From assembly GCA_032718475.1 (NCBI GenBank), contig JAUCBJ010004028.1:1-21760 (forward strand): a DNA stretch of 21,760 nt. The letters are read 5' to 3'. Below the pieces are notes generated by a model. That model was not told where the DNA came from. It did not search any database and saw nothing but the letters and a program-made list of their open reading frames with translations. Source of the stretch: Nemertoderma westbladi. Taxonomy: Eukaryota > Xenacoelomorpha > Nemertodermatida > Nemertodermatidae. Positions 1-9,527 of the stretch are shown here, piece by piece. A program made the position numbers and the translations under genes. How positions within the stretch are numbered: the first letter of the stretch is position 1; the number at the start of each line of letters is the position of its first letter.

Positions 1-447
1 GAAAATGAATACAAAAAAATTAATAAACATAAGATTTGAGATCAAATTATGTTGCTTCCGTTTCGATAGCCAATGATTATTGCGGCAAATAAAACGAACA
101 ATAGTGTATACAAAGAACACCAACAACTATAATGGTAGTCCGTGAGCCACGGTAAAAAGCGTTGGAATGCTTAGAAATTAATATGGTGACTTAATTAAAT
201 AATTTAATTTAATTAAATGATGTAATTCAATTTCATGATTTAATTTAATTAAATAAATGAAGTTCAAAATTACTTTAAAGACACAATGTAATGTCGTAAA
301 ATAAGATTGTGTTAATTTCCGTTGTAATTTGTATTTTTTTTTCACAGTGGCCCATGGACAACGCAACGTTTGTAATTCTTTTGTAATTGTACAAACACTG
401 TTTTGTAGTTGTAATTGTAATTCGTTTGTAATTCTATATCTATAAAT
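1..447. other. AT-rich 3' flank of HECT-1, no gene seen
   Basis: No convincing coding frame is visible. The stretch at about 185-260 is built from near-repeats of TAATTTAATTAAAT, and 375-435 repeats TTGTAATT several times. No AATAAA on the minus strand clearly marks the poly(A) site of the HECT gene that ends at 448. ATTAAA-like words occur in the AT-rich part but are too common there to be informative. Confidence 0.5.
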
Positions 448-2763
448 CTAAATATCCCCAAATGTGGCTCCAAGGGTAATAGCATTATCGAATGCACGCA
501 TAAATGTTTCATATTCTGTATGGGACGTGGGGATGCTAATAGCTAATATGCAAGTCTCAGCAGTTGGGAGTTTATAGCCACCAGAAAATGGCAGAAACTT
601 GATTTGTATCAGTTTATGAAAACCAATAGCAGGTATGGATGGAGAACCTGTAACAAACTGCAACAGCAATGGGCAGATTAACTCAGATGTGCCATTATCA
701 TTGACTTCTAGCCTTCGCTCGTGTGAGTCAGATAGGTATTCATCAAAAAAAGCCTTAGCCTGTCTTTCCGCGTCGGTCGCTGGTTTAATGTCCGAGTAAT
801 CGATGAGATTCATGATTTCTAAAGGTGATATGTCAGCCCTTTGGAAGACGTTGCGCATCTGAATTGGATACTCTCGAATTAGATCATGCATATAAAATTT
901 ATTCAGTCCCACTGCAAAGGAATCCAGAATTGCTTTTTGTTTAACAATTAGTTCCTGGAATAAAATGTAACTTATTACTTCATCCAGATTATACTTGGTA
1001 ATTGGGTTTTCCTGCACATTCCAATTGGTATCTCCTAAAACTTTCAAATTACCCATATCATCAATAAAGTCATCCAACCGTATGTCAACCTCATCATTGG
1101 TAAGAAACTTTAGCGATTGAAATTCTTGTATGATTTCATATTTTTCCATATAAAATTGACTGTTTTTAGGCATATCTTCAATTCCCACTAAACCAGAGGT
1201 TTGCAATGCTTCCAGTCCAACAGATAAATAGTTATATATATGATTAGCTAGTGGAAATCTTGGTCCTCCGTGCGTCAACACATAGCCAATTGCCATTCCT
1301 GCAATCTCTATCTGCGGTAATGACAATGAACGTTTAGGGAGCAAACCTGAGTTAACTTCCTCGAAATACTCAACTTTCATTTGCTGCATAAATGTTGCCA
1401 TAAATTCACGGGCTAGTCCACCCAAATCTACACCTTCTTCGTCAATGTATGATACATGAATTGTAGAGAACAACTTAGAAGGGTCCCTTTTCATATGCTT
1501 CAAAAATAGTAAACCCCGAAACCACTCTTGGCCACGTTGAAGTGAAATTGTTTCTATAGCAGGTGACACTCTAACATTTTGTAATAACTGGTTGACAAGT
1601 GTTGAGCCATCCATATTATTATTCATCCCTATAAATAATGCAGTGTGTACTTGGTCTGGTTCAGTGGATATTAAAGAATGTGAAGTTCCTGAAGTATGTC
1701 CTTCTTGGTCTGGTTGGGATTGAGTAGTCAGCATAGTAGACGGTACCTCACCTCGTTCATATTCTGAGGAAGTGGAACCTTCATCGTGAATTACAATTTC
1801 ATTGTGCGTGTCTGATGAAGTACTTTCAGCTTGATGCCATAGATCCAGTAATGTCGGAATTTCCTCATTATTATTTTCCCTACCGCTATCACCCACCTCT
1901 GGTGGTATATCATACAGTAGCTGTATATAAACCGGTCTCCCTCTGGGATATGCCACTTTTAAGTTTTCCCCGGAAAAATCGGTAAAATCAAAGTTCATGA
2001 CAGTCCGCCTTGAAACTTTTACGAATTTATAGTCAGTCGTATATTGACATTTAGGGGCATGTAAGTTATTAAGAATCTCACTCAGTTTGAAGGAAATTTC
2101 ACTTAATGTATCAGTGGATAAAAAATTCAGTATAGTGTGCTTCCAAATTGAACGTTCACAGATGTTATATGTATTATTATCTACAAACTTGGGTTCCGGG
2201 TTTCGCAAGATACGAAGTTCACGTGTTTGCTCGAATTGAGGGGATCTCCCAGGGCGGCTTTGTACAGATTGCTTCCTAGGCCTCCGATTTCTAAATCCAA
2301 AACCTCGCCTCACAGAAGATGTCAGGTCGCCAAACCCAGAGGAGGACGACCCAGAAGGACTTTCTGTTCGGGATGGACCAGATGAATATAAAGTGTCAGA
2401 TGCGGTGCCGTTTGTAGAAATTGCAGATAATGGAGATTGGAGACGATATGGGGCAAATGCCCGACTTAGCTCCGCCTGGATTGCATCTCTTTGTACCCCC
2501 GGTGTCATTGACGAGGGCCTCCTTGGTAGGCCTACAGCAACTGAGGGTGTGCTTGAGACGTTAGATCTACGTACTGCAACCGTGTTGTCGCTGGTACTAG
2601 TCAGGTGCATATTTGAACCATAATTATCGTTTATAAAATCAAGGGGGTTGCGTGATTGACCACATGATGTACAGAATGAGTCAACATACTGTATCCCGCA
2701 TTTCGGACAGTACTGGAATGAGGGTGATTGTACAGGGGCCTCACTTATGTCATCCTCCATCAC
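448..2763 (-). CDS. Zinc-ribbon HECT-domain E3 ubiquitin-protein ligase (HECT-1), single exon
   Basis: This is one uninterrupted frame of 771 codons on the minus strand. Residues 19-34 form a C4 zinc ribbon (C19-x2-C22-x8-C31-x2-C34). Residues 40-190 are Ser/Pro/Gly/Arg-rich and look disordered. Residues 195-285 resemble the ubiquitin-like segment of other zinc-ribbon HECT proteins, followed by an acidic Ser/Thr-rich linker. The HECT domain runs from about 428 to the end, with a normal length near 340 residues. Its N-lobe has D446-x-GG-x2-REF, and the C-lobe catalytic cysteine is C738 in LPTAETC (codon 550-552). HECT ligases take ubiquitin from an E2 onto this cysteine and pass it to a substrate lysine. 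Substrate and partners are unknown. The key residues are present, so the enzyme could be active. It shares its architecture with the gene at 17330-20243 but has no introns, so it may be a retrocopy or a differently organised paralogue. No poly(A) tail is visible at its 3' end. Confidence 0.9.
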   Translation of the reverse strand: MMEDDISEAPVQSPSFQYCPKCGIQYVDSFCTSCGQSRNPLDFINDNYGSNMHLTSTSDNTVAVRRSNVSSTPSVAVGLPRRPSSMTPGVQRDAIQAELSRAFAPYRLQSPLSAISTNGTASDTLYSSGPSRTESPSGSSSSGFGDLTSSVRRGFGFRNRRPRKQSVQSRPGRSPQFEQTRELRILRNPEPKFVDNNTYNICERSIWKHTILNFLSTDTLSEISFKLSEILNNLHAPKCQYTTDYKFVKVSRRTVMNFDFTDFSGENLKVAYPRGRPVYIQLLYDIPPEVGDSGRENNNEEIPTLLDLWHQAESTSSDTHNEIVIHDEGSTSSEYERGEVPSTMLTTQSQPDQEGHTSGTSHSLISTEPDQVHTALFIGMNNNMDGSTLVNQLLQNVRVSPAIETISLQRGQEWFRGLLFLKHMKRDPSKLFSTIHVSYIDEEGVDLGGLAREFMATFMQQMKVEYFEEVNSGLLPKRSLSLPQIEIAGMAIGYVLTHGGPRFPLANHIYNYLSVGLEALQTSGLVGIEDMPKNSQFYMEKYEIIQEFQSLKFLTNDEVDIRLDDFIDDMGNLKVLGDTNWNVQENPITKYNLDEVISYILFQELIVKQKAILDSFAVGLNKFYMHDLIREYPIQMRNVFQRADISPLEIMNLIDYSDIKPATDAERQAKAFFDEYLSDSHERRLEVNDNGTSELICPLLLQFVTGSPSIPAIGFHKLIQIKFLPFSGGYKLPTAETCILAISIPTSHTEYETFMRAFDNAITLGATFGDI

Positions 2764-3865
2764 ACTGTTTTCCGTTATCCACCTTCGGTAAATATAAAAT
2801 ATTATAAATAATTAGGCCCATACATTGTAATGTTTAGGTTGTTTAGACACAAATTTTCACTTTTCAATAATATGTACACTATAGCATGTAGCCTACTGGT
2901 ACATTATAAAGCCTATGCAGCTATGGTTCAGAATGATCAATAGGCGATAAAACTCATAATATCCAGCAGTCCAGGTAGCTAAATAATTGCACCAGCGTTG
3001 CAGCGTAAATACTAAAATGCCTTAGTGCTTTAGGGTAACTGTAGTATGAATCCTTAACAGTTCCCCAAAGGCAGTTTAGAATTCTGGAATTTAGTTGAAA
3101 TTCATTATTCGCTGAGATCCGGATATTTATAAATTTTATCATTTTTTTTAAAGATAATAGATAGAATAGAATAGATAGATAAAGATAACCCTACTGTATA
3201 AGTGTGTGTACTGTCTAGGCCTACTGTCAGTCTGTATAACACACAATATTAAATTGATAAAGTATTAGGCCTACTTAGTTGTTAGTTCATGTGGTTCAAA
3301 TTCAACATAATATTAAAAAGTTAATAATTAATTATCGCATACAAAAGATAAAATATGTATATCCTATCACTTAAATTCCAATGCGAATCAGGCTCAACTT
3401 AACTAGTAACCTGCTGCCAGATAACGAGTACCACGTAAATCTATACTAATTGCATTGCAGTTAGTTGATTTGGATATACGGTACTTCTGTACTTACACTG
3501 GGCCTACAGTTTTACAGTACATTACTGTAGTCCTACCTAAAATGAAAGGCTGAACCGCCCGGAGATATCACTTAACCAGCTCACGGATTATACCGCTACA
3601 TATTGTAGGCCAAACTATCGCCCATGTGACTGTGACAGTGTGAAGAATACCCGTTTTTCATCCTACGTTATGCTAGAGAACATAAACAGTGTAATCTGGC
3701 AATGACAAATCCATATGATTGCTTCGTAAACGCTTCATAAGATCCCATTGGTGGAATTGTATTATGCATAACAACCAATTAAACCCGGTTTTGGGTGGCC
3801 CTTATAACTGCGGATTCTAATTGGAGATTAATTGAATTATATCGGCCAATGAAAGGACAGTTTAG
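2764..3865. other. Upstream flank of HECT-1, no gene seen
   Basis: About 1.1 kb of AT-rich sequence that should contain the HECT-1 promoter and 5' UTR, but no core promoter element can be assigned with confidence. A short GATA-rich stretch lies at about 3150-3186. The word AGGCCTA or close variants recurs here and elsewhere in the window. Open frames in this stretch are short and show no recognisable domain. Confidence 0.5.
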
Positions 3866-4552
3866 TACTGCAGTAATAAATATTTGCTACTGCAGTAACA
3901 AATAATTATTACTGCAGTAACAAATAATTATTACTGCAGTAGCAAATATTTATTACTGCAGAAATAAAAAAATTTTTTTTTACTGCAGTAACAATTATTT
4001 CTTACTGCAGAAAAAAAAATTTTTGTTTATTACTGCAGTAATAATTATTTGTTACTGCAGTAATAATTATTTGTTACTGCAGTAATAAATATTTGCTACT
4101 GCAGTAATAAATAATTGTTACTGCAGTATTAAATTATTGTTACTGCAGTAATAAATAATTGTTACTGCAGTAATAAATAATTGTTACTGCAGTATTTAAT
4201 TATTGTTACTGCAGTAATAAATAATTGTTACTGCAGTAATAAATATTTGTTACTGCAGTAATAAATAATTGTTACTGCAGTAAGAAACAATTGTTACTGC
4301 AGTAATAAATAATTGATAATTGTTACTGCAGCAATAATTATTTGTTACTGCAGTAACAAATATTTATTACTGCAGTAACACATATTTATTACTGCAGTAA
4401 CAATTATTTATTACTGCAGTAATAAATAAATTTTTTTTTTTACTGCAGTAACAAATAATTCATACTGCAGTAAAAAATAATTTTTATTTATTACTGCAGT
4501 AATTAATAATTTATACTGCAGTAACAATTATTTATTACTGCAGTAACAAATA
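3866..4552. repeat. Tandem array of the palindrome TTACTGCAGTAA
   Basis: Thirty ACTGCAG cores occur in about 690 bp, spaced roughly 20-25 bp apart. Most sit in the 12-bp perfect palindrome TTACTGCAGTAA and are separated by 8-12 bp A/T spacers such as ATAAATAATTG or CAATTATTTA. The spacers appear in both orientations along the array, so it can fold on itself at many scales. No open frame crosses it. It begins about 1.1 kb upstream of HECT-1. It could be a satellite, or the subterminal repeats of a DNA transposon. No element boundary could be assigned. Confidence 0.9.
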
Positions 4553-5854
4553 TGGAGGCATTTTTCTTGTTTCATAGAGGTTTTTATTCATTTATATTTT
4601 CACCCTTTGGAGACGCCGTAGTCAATCACCCAATTGGCAGGCTGCTAACTACATTGCAAAGAGGGAAGGAAGAGTTGGTTGGCTTTGCTTGGCTGGGTTT
4701 GGTTTAGGCTAGAAAGAGGCTACAGCAATAAGTATGCTGGGATGGTAATAATGTTAAAGTATAACCTTAAAGTTGACTTTCTCAACTTAAGTTTTTTGTC
4801 TGCGGATTGCGTGCATTTCATACTTTTAATTGAGGTGTGTTTGTTTGTTGTAAAATTATAACACTAAATACAATTCACTTTCATATGATACTGATGTTAA
4901 TTGCATTCTTACTTACTACTTAGCAATTATTAATTAGAAATTATACAAATAAAATAAATATTGGGTTGTACGTACTTCAAAGATAAATACATCAGTACAT
5001 TGCAAAACAAATCTCATTAAGTAATTAATTGCATACTTACTACTTAGAAATTATTAATTAGAAATTATACAAATAAAATAAATATAGGGTTGTACGTACT
5101 TCAAAGATAACGGAACGATCGTAGGAGTTTCTCAGATCCATTTGATATTAGACCCATTCATCGGCATCCACATCGAAACTATGAGTCCCCCTATGTCCCC
5201 CTATTGTACACAGTTATTTTACAGGATGGATCGAAAAAAAACAGTTTTAGAAAAGAAATTAAAAAAATACAAATAAATAAAATTAAAATTAATTAAAATT
5301 CAAAATTAATAAATCGGGAATGTCACGATTGGGGGTACCTACATTTTTCAGGCAGTTTACAGTAGTAGTGGCTGCTTCAACCCTAATTAAAACTAATAAA
5401 AAATGTATTATTTTGTATTACTGCTGTATTGCATTTGTAGTTACCGGAAACGGTGACTGTACCAATAAATAGGAATATAATAAAGTAAATATATAAATTA
5501 TGGGATTAAGATCAAATAGTTAGATAGTAGTTGGACACGCCTTTGGTACTAACGATCGCAATATGGTAAAACTAGGAAGGCCATGGAATATCTTAAGAAA
5601 GTGTGAATTTAATGAATGATCACAACCATTTATAATGGGCCCATTTGGGCCAGTCTTTCTCTGACCTCAATATGATTGACCTTGCAACCTCCATATTATA
5701 TTAATATTATATTAGTCCAAAGTTAAAAGGCCCTGCCCTGACCCATGGCATGAAAGACTATTTAACTCCGGTACAACCAACCACTTCACACCCAACTAAT
5801 AATAGTAATCAAGGCCTCTCTCTCTGGCCACTCCATTGTATTCATTGTCCATTG
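4553..5854. other. Intergenic AT-rich sequence, no gene seen
   Basis: No open frame here has a recognisable domain. The stretch holds a tandem duplication (4897-5110, listed separately) and an A/T-rich block at about 5230-5320. Two adjacent GTCCCCCTAT words lie at about 5183-5200. The short ATG frame at 4679-4861 has no recognisable features, and I do not call it a gene. Confidence 0.45.
4897..5110. repeat. Two-copy tandem duplication of about 90 bp
   Basis: The segment 4897-4986 recurs at 5025-5110 with only a few substitutions and a short indel. Shared landmarks are TTAATTGCAT, ATTATTAATTAGAAATTATAC and GGGTTGTACGTACTTCAAAG. About 38 bp of unrelated sequence separates the copies, for a period near 128 bp. 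It has no coding potential. Confidence 0.8.
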
Positions 5855-6965
5855 ATAGATTAGATTAGATATTTATTGACATTGTATATGTAACAACATA
5901 TAAAGACGCACCGCAAGAACACAAAATATATGAAGGTACCATTACATTGTCTGGTTAATATATACACTGCCCACCGCATTGATCTATCTTAAATTAACAT
6001 ACATACAATACATTGTAGTATTAGAATAGTACAGCCAATTTAGAATAAATAACTTTATGACATATATAGATATAAATATAAATATATACAATTTCAAATG
6101 GATTATCAAGATTTTAAATAGATTGTCAACATGTACTACACTATATACGCGATATTTACAGATAGGTATGAAATATAAACAAATAGAGCATTACAGTAAT
6201 ATTAATCGTTTCAAGAACAATAAGCAAAGCAATGCTGGGCAAGCCACGAAGTTCGGCGAGCCACTGAACAATTTGCAATTCACTGCCGAATGGTTCAATA
6301 ATTAACGTTATACAGACATTACAGTACGTTACATTGATTAGAATAAATAAATAAATATACATGGATACAACTAAATAAATAAATATGAGAATCTTATTGG
6401 CTTATTAGCCAATATGGCCTTTGAGCACACATAGTGCACGGTGTACTAAGCCTATTGTGCGAGGGTTTTGCAAGTCATTGAGAGACGTTATGCAGAATGG
6501 GTGTAGGGAATCCCGATCGTTCTTTAGAAGAGGACAATCTTTCAGAATGTGTAGCTCGGTCTGGGTATCCCCGCAAGCTCAAATTCGGTTGCTACACAAT
6601 TCAGTTTCGGTCGGTACAACTCCATCGTCCATGCTCTACGACCAGGTTTGTGTGACGGGATCAGAGGATCCCGACTGGTTTGGTTTATATACGCGTCAGC
6701 CGCACCGTGTGATTGGAAAAGATAAGAGTTTGTTGTTCCGATGTTATTGATAAACTTGAACTGAGATATATATAATATAGGTGATAGCAGATAGCACAGT
6801 TGACCGGTAATAATATGATTGAGTAAACTGAATTGTGATGGGCACTGACCGGTAATATATATTGGTTAGCTACATTACTTATGGCCATTGTACCTAGCGG
6901 ATGCATTTCCTGGCTCTGATTGGCCAACAACCTAATTCTCGGCTCTCAACTCTGTGGGAGTGTTT

Positions 6966-6989
6966 CCCCCCCCCCCCCCCCCCCCCCCC
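6966..6989. repeat. Poly-C run of 24 bp
   Basis: This is an uninterrupted run of 24 C on the plus strand inside the retrotransposon remnant. Such runs slip easily during replication and sequencing, so its length may not be exact. Confidence 0.9.
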
Positions 6990-7081
6990 GCTGCTGTCAC
7001 TTTCCTCTCCCGGAGGTTTAACCTCTGACCTCCCTTTTGTGTGGCCCTTCAGGGTTTGTTGTCCCCGTTTATTGGGTGTGT

Positions 7082-7114
7082 GATACGAGGTTAATTGGGG
7101 ATTAACCTCGTATC
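7082..7114. repeat. Perfect 14-bp hairpin
   Basis: GATACGAGGTTAAT at 7082-7095 is followed by TGGGG and then its exact reverse complement at 7101-7114. The hairpin lies within the retrotransposon remnant. It could be a 3'-end structure of a second element or an RNA stem. No T run follows it that would suggest a Pol III terminator. Confidence 0.85.
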
Positions 7115-8300
7115 CCCAATATTGCTTAAAGGCGCCACTTCCCACTTTATGGGGGTTGGTGAGGCGGAATTGAATCCGCTCACAGTTTGTAGACGTCAAG
7201 CGAAAGCGGGAGCAGCTGATTCTCAATTTCTCATCTACAATGGACCCTGAGCTGTAGACTGACGGTTTGTCTAGGTTCGGGTTCACCTCACGATATATTG
7301 ACATTCGCGTGGAAGTTGCGCTTGCGATTGTGGTTTTTATAGTCGTACGTCTGGCTTGCAATGGATTCTGGTCGTCTGCAACAATCTTGTCTATCGTCTT
7401 GGCCATTCTAGTCCCGGACTGCCTGCACATATCAAGCACCATAATTAGAGGTTCATGCAAATCTGGTTTAGCTAGAATTCCTTTCAGGAATTTTCGCTGT
7501 TTGTGCTCGACTAGAGATTTCGGATCTGGATCGCCACTTTCAGTGAATAGTGTTTCACGCACTGTGTTCAGACGAAACCCTATTGTACTGCACAACATCT
7601 TGCAATATTTTGAGTATATCTCAATAGGCTGATTCCCAAGCCAGGTTTCGCAGCTGTAAAAAAAACTGGAAATTATTGCGGCTCTAAATCCATATAATTT
7701 CAACCATACTGGCATAAAGTTGTGTTTATCAAGGAAACCATAGAATTTGAATTTGGTTATTTGCTTAGATTTTTCGGTCAAATGAATATTATACACGGTT
7801 TCCAACTTACCATCCTGTGTTATGGGAGCCCCGAGGTACACATAATAATCACAATTTTTAACGATTAATGTCTCATTGTCCGGTGATATAATACAGATCT
7901 CCGTCCTGTCCGATAAAGTACACCTTCCAACAGCCATAAATTTTGTTTTTTTAAGATTTATTATCATACCATACTCAGCACAATAACCCAACAAAATTTT
8001 CAGTTTTTTCAATAGCTCGTTCCCGTGTTGTTACAATGATTACTGAATCGTCCATCAAAATGAGGACGTGGAGCCACTTTAAAAAAACTGTCTGGTAGAC
8101 AGAGCCGTAGTAGGGCTATAAGGGGGTTCAAAAATATGGCGGAAAAGAAAGCAGCTGCGCGGGGGACACTTGTAGAGCACCCCTATCTGACCGATTGACA
8201 CTATCTCCCAGAAATAGCTTGGTCTGTATAAGTGCCAATCAACTAGTTGGAGTGCGCTGGTGTAATGGTTCTCTACGAGGGTGTATCTCTAGGTAGACAT

Positions 8301-8454
8301 CTACGGAAGCCCATAAGGGTCACCCTTTCGAATGTGCGTGTGCATTCCTAAAAAATTGCTAAAGCTGTCTATGTGAGTGTTTACCTCTGTGTGTGAGTGT
8401 ATAGCTCTGTGTGTGAGTGTTTACCTCTGTGTGTGAGTGTATACCTCTGTGTGT
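8301..8454 (+). repeat. Left TIR, outer part
   Basis: Bases 8301-8370 match the reverse complement of about 21068-21137, including a TTCCTAAAAAATTGCTAAAG block and a purine/pyrimidine GTGTGCATTCC block. Then a 20-bp tandem array begins (unit GTGTGAGTGTWTACCTCTGT, about four copies, 8371-8454). The array is cut mid-unit at GTGTGT and resumes at 15407. Confidence 0.85.
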
Positions 8455-8462
8455 AGGTGAAC

Positions 8463-8570
8463 TGGTTCAAACAGGGGACAATTGCATGAATACACAGCGA
8501 CAAACCGGGGACGATCTACAATCCGGGGACGTCCCCGGAATGAAATGATATCAAAAATGGAATCTACGTA
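8463..8570 (+). repeat. GGGGAC module, copy 1 (left end of recombinase element)
   Basis: This module of about 108 bp begins TGGTTCAAACAGGGGACAAT and ends near AATCTACGTA. It contains the perfect 16-bp dyad CCGGGGACGTCCCCGG at 8523-8538. It recurs in the same orientation at 14261 and 14778. It lies 8 bp inside the inferred left boundary of the insert, so a role in end recognition is plausible. Confidence 0.85.
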
Positions 8571-9204
8571 CTAAAATTTAATGGATTCTGAAAATTTCAG
8601 ATCATTTCGGCGATGTCCCCTGTTCCACCCAAACCTGTCAAATACGTGTGTAAATTTGTGTTGAGTTTTGAAAATTTCACCGACCCCAGTATAATGCGAT
8701 GGTTTCAAGTGTCCCCATTCCCATACAGTTAATATAACATTCCAAACACTCGTTGTAGTATGGGTGCTGTTGTTCAATGTGGGGACTGGAATCTACAATG
8801 TCATTAATATTTTGTGATCTAATTAACATTTTGACCACACGCAGCAGTATGTGTGGCATGGTTCAAAATGGGGACTAGGAATTCATTGTCCCCTAAAAAG
8901 TAGAGATTAATTTTAAGTAAGTAGAAATATATATGTGTAATGTTGCAATTTGGGAATCAAATACTTTAGTAATAGTGTTTGTTTTAAAGCAGAATGACGC
9001 CCCCCACTCCCCTATATACATATTATTTCAACAAATATTAAGAAATCAAATCGAATATATAATTTTTTGGGAAAGTTTCCTGATAAAAAACTTGATTTAC
9101 ATTTGCATATTGATTGCCTCGATACATTTATAGAAAGAGCAAGATTTATAATCAGTATAATTCAGTGTAACTTCAATGAAGTTTCTACTAAATGTCTATA
9201 CAAT
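8571..9204. other. Left subterminal region of the recombinase element
   Basis: No gene is recognised. The first half carries more GGGGAC/GTCCCC words in both orientations (about 8616, 8712, 8779, 8871 and 8889), several next to TTCAA: for example CATGGTTCAAAATGGGGAC near 8860 and GATGTCCCCTGTTCC near 8613. The second half (8900-9204) is AT-rich and should include the 3' UTR of the minus-strand recombinase gene, which stops at 9205. Confidence 0.5.
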
Positions 9205-9527
9205 TTAATTTTGGAGAAGGCGTTCGCGGTTGTTGCGGCAGTAATCTTTTATGTTTCTCCATGTCCTCGATTGTAGAATTGGCTCACTTTCCTGGAGATT
9301 TTCAATCTCCCTTTTCCCAGGAAGCCTACGATGAAGTGTGCGGCGTAGACTGATAAGAGCGGCTATTTCGTCTGGTGACCACTTTTTCTTTATGATAGGA
9401 GACTTCCCTTTCCTTGGCGTGTAAGATTTCATAGGTGTTGGTGTGGGATCGACTTCTGGGTGGATATCATAGACGTCTTCCAACTCTTCCATGTCGCTCT
9501 CGGTTGTACAATAGTCGACACAAATAT
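9205..9527 (-). CDS. C-terminal Myb/SANT-like exon of the recombinase gene
   Basis: The open frame is KKWSPDEIAALISL followed by PGK, then P-x-L-x-x-RTWRNIKDYCRN, ending at TAA 9205. The pattern of W...L...R-x-PGK...P-x-L-x-x-R-x-W-x-x-(I/V)-K resembles the SANT-like C-termini I associate with animal Crypton-type recombinase proteins. A stop upstream of about 9590, a good acceptor at 9528-9529 and a phase-1 match to the donor at 9906-9907 support splicing to the recombinase exon. Its likely role is DNA binding. A separate small gene is less likely because no good start codon context is seen. Confidence 0.7.

Larger units (their letters stand above)
5855..8085 (-). mobile_element. 5'-truncated non-LTR (LINE-like) retrotransposon remnant
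   Basis: Read on the minus strand, this contains the end of a reverse transcriptase palm (about 8055), thumb and C-terminal regions (8012-7200), a cysteine/histidine tail motif (about 6590-6500), a stop at 6405-6407 and a 3' UTR. It ends in a simple-repeat tail, (TAATC)n-like, at about 5855-5872 just after an AATAAA. That layout fits 5'-truncated target-primed insertion. The LINE clade cannot be set from this fragment. Sequence between about 6740 and 7140, including a 24-bp C run and a hairpin, fits the coding region poorly and may be a secondary insertion or decayed sequence. The 5' limit near 8085 is approximate. Confidence 0.65.
6405..8085 (-). pseudogene. Broken reverse transcriptase C-terminal region
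   Basis: The minus strand shows the catalytic MDD box of a reverse transcriptase at 8047-8055. A six-A run (T run 8004-8009 on plus) shifts the frame by one base. The next frame then continues for about 250 codons with typical post-catalytic blocks: NLKKTKFMAVG, a YVYLGAPITQDG block and SCETWLG. Much further down, in another frame, 6590-6405 shows a CGDTQTELHILKDCPLL segment resembling the C-terminal Cys/His motif of many non-LTR elements, with an in-frame TGA at 6579-6581. The frameshift, internal stop and missing 5' part make this a dead copy. The assignment rests on motif order only. Confidence 0.65.

Noticed and set aside
3866-4552. CRISPR-like array
   Set aside because: Units of 20-25 bp have no unique 25-40 bp spacers, the spacers are A/T variants of each other, and the window is eukaryotic.
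6421-6750. Plus-strand 109-codon open frame as a gene
   Set aside because: The opposite strand reads as the Cys/His C-terminal segment of a LINE protein, which explains the open frame.
6901-7083. Poly-proline plus-strand frame
   Set aside because: It is produced by the 24-bp C run and has no other protein-like features.
8571-9276. Several frames of 60-70 codons on both strands
   Set aside because: They are short, overlap each other, have no domain, and lie in the subterminal and 3' UTR region of the recombinase element.
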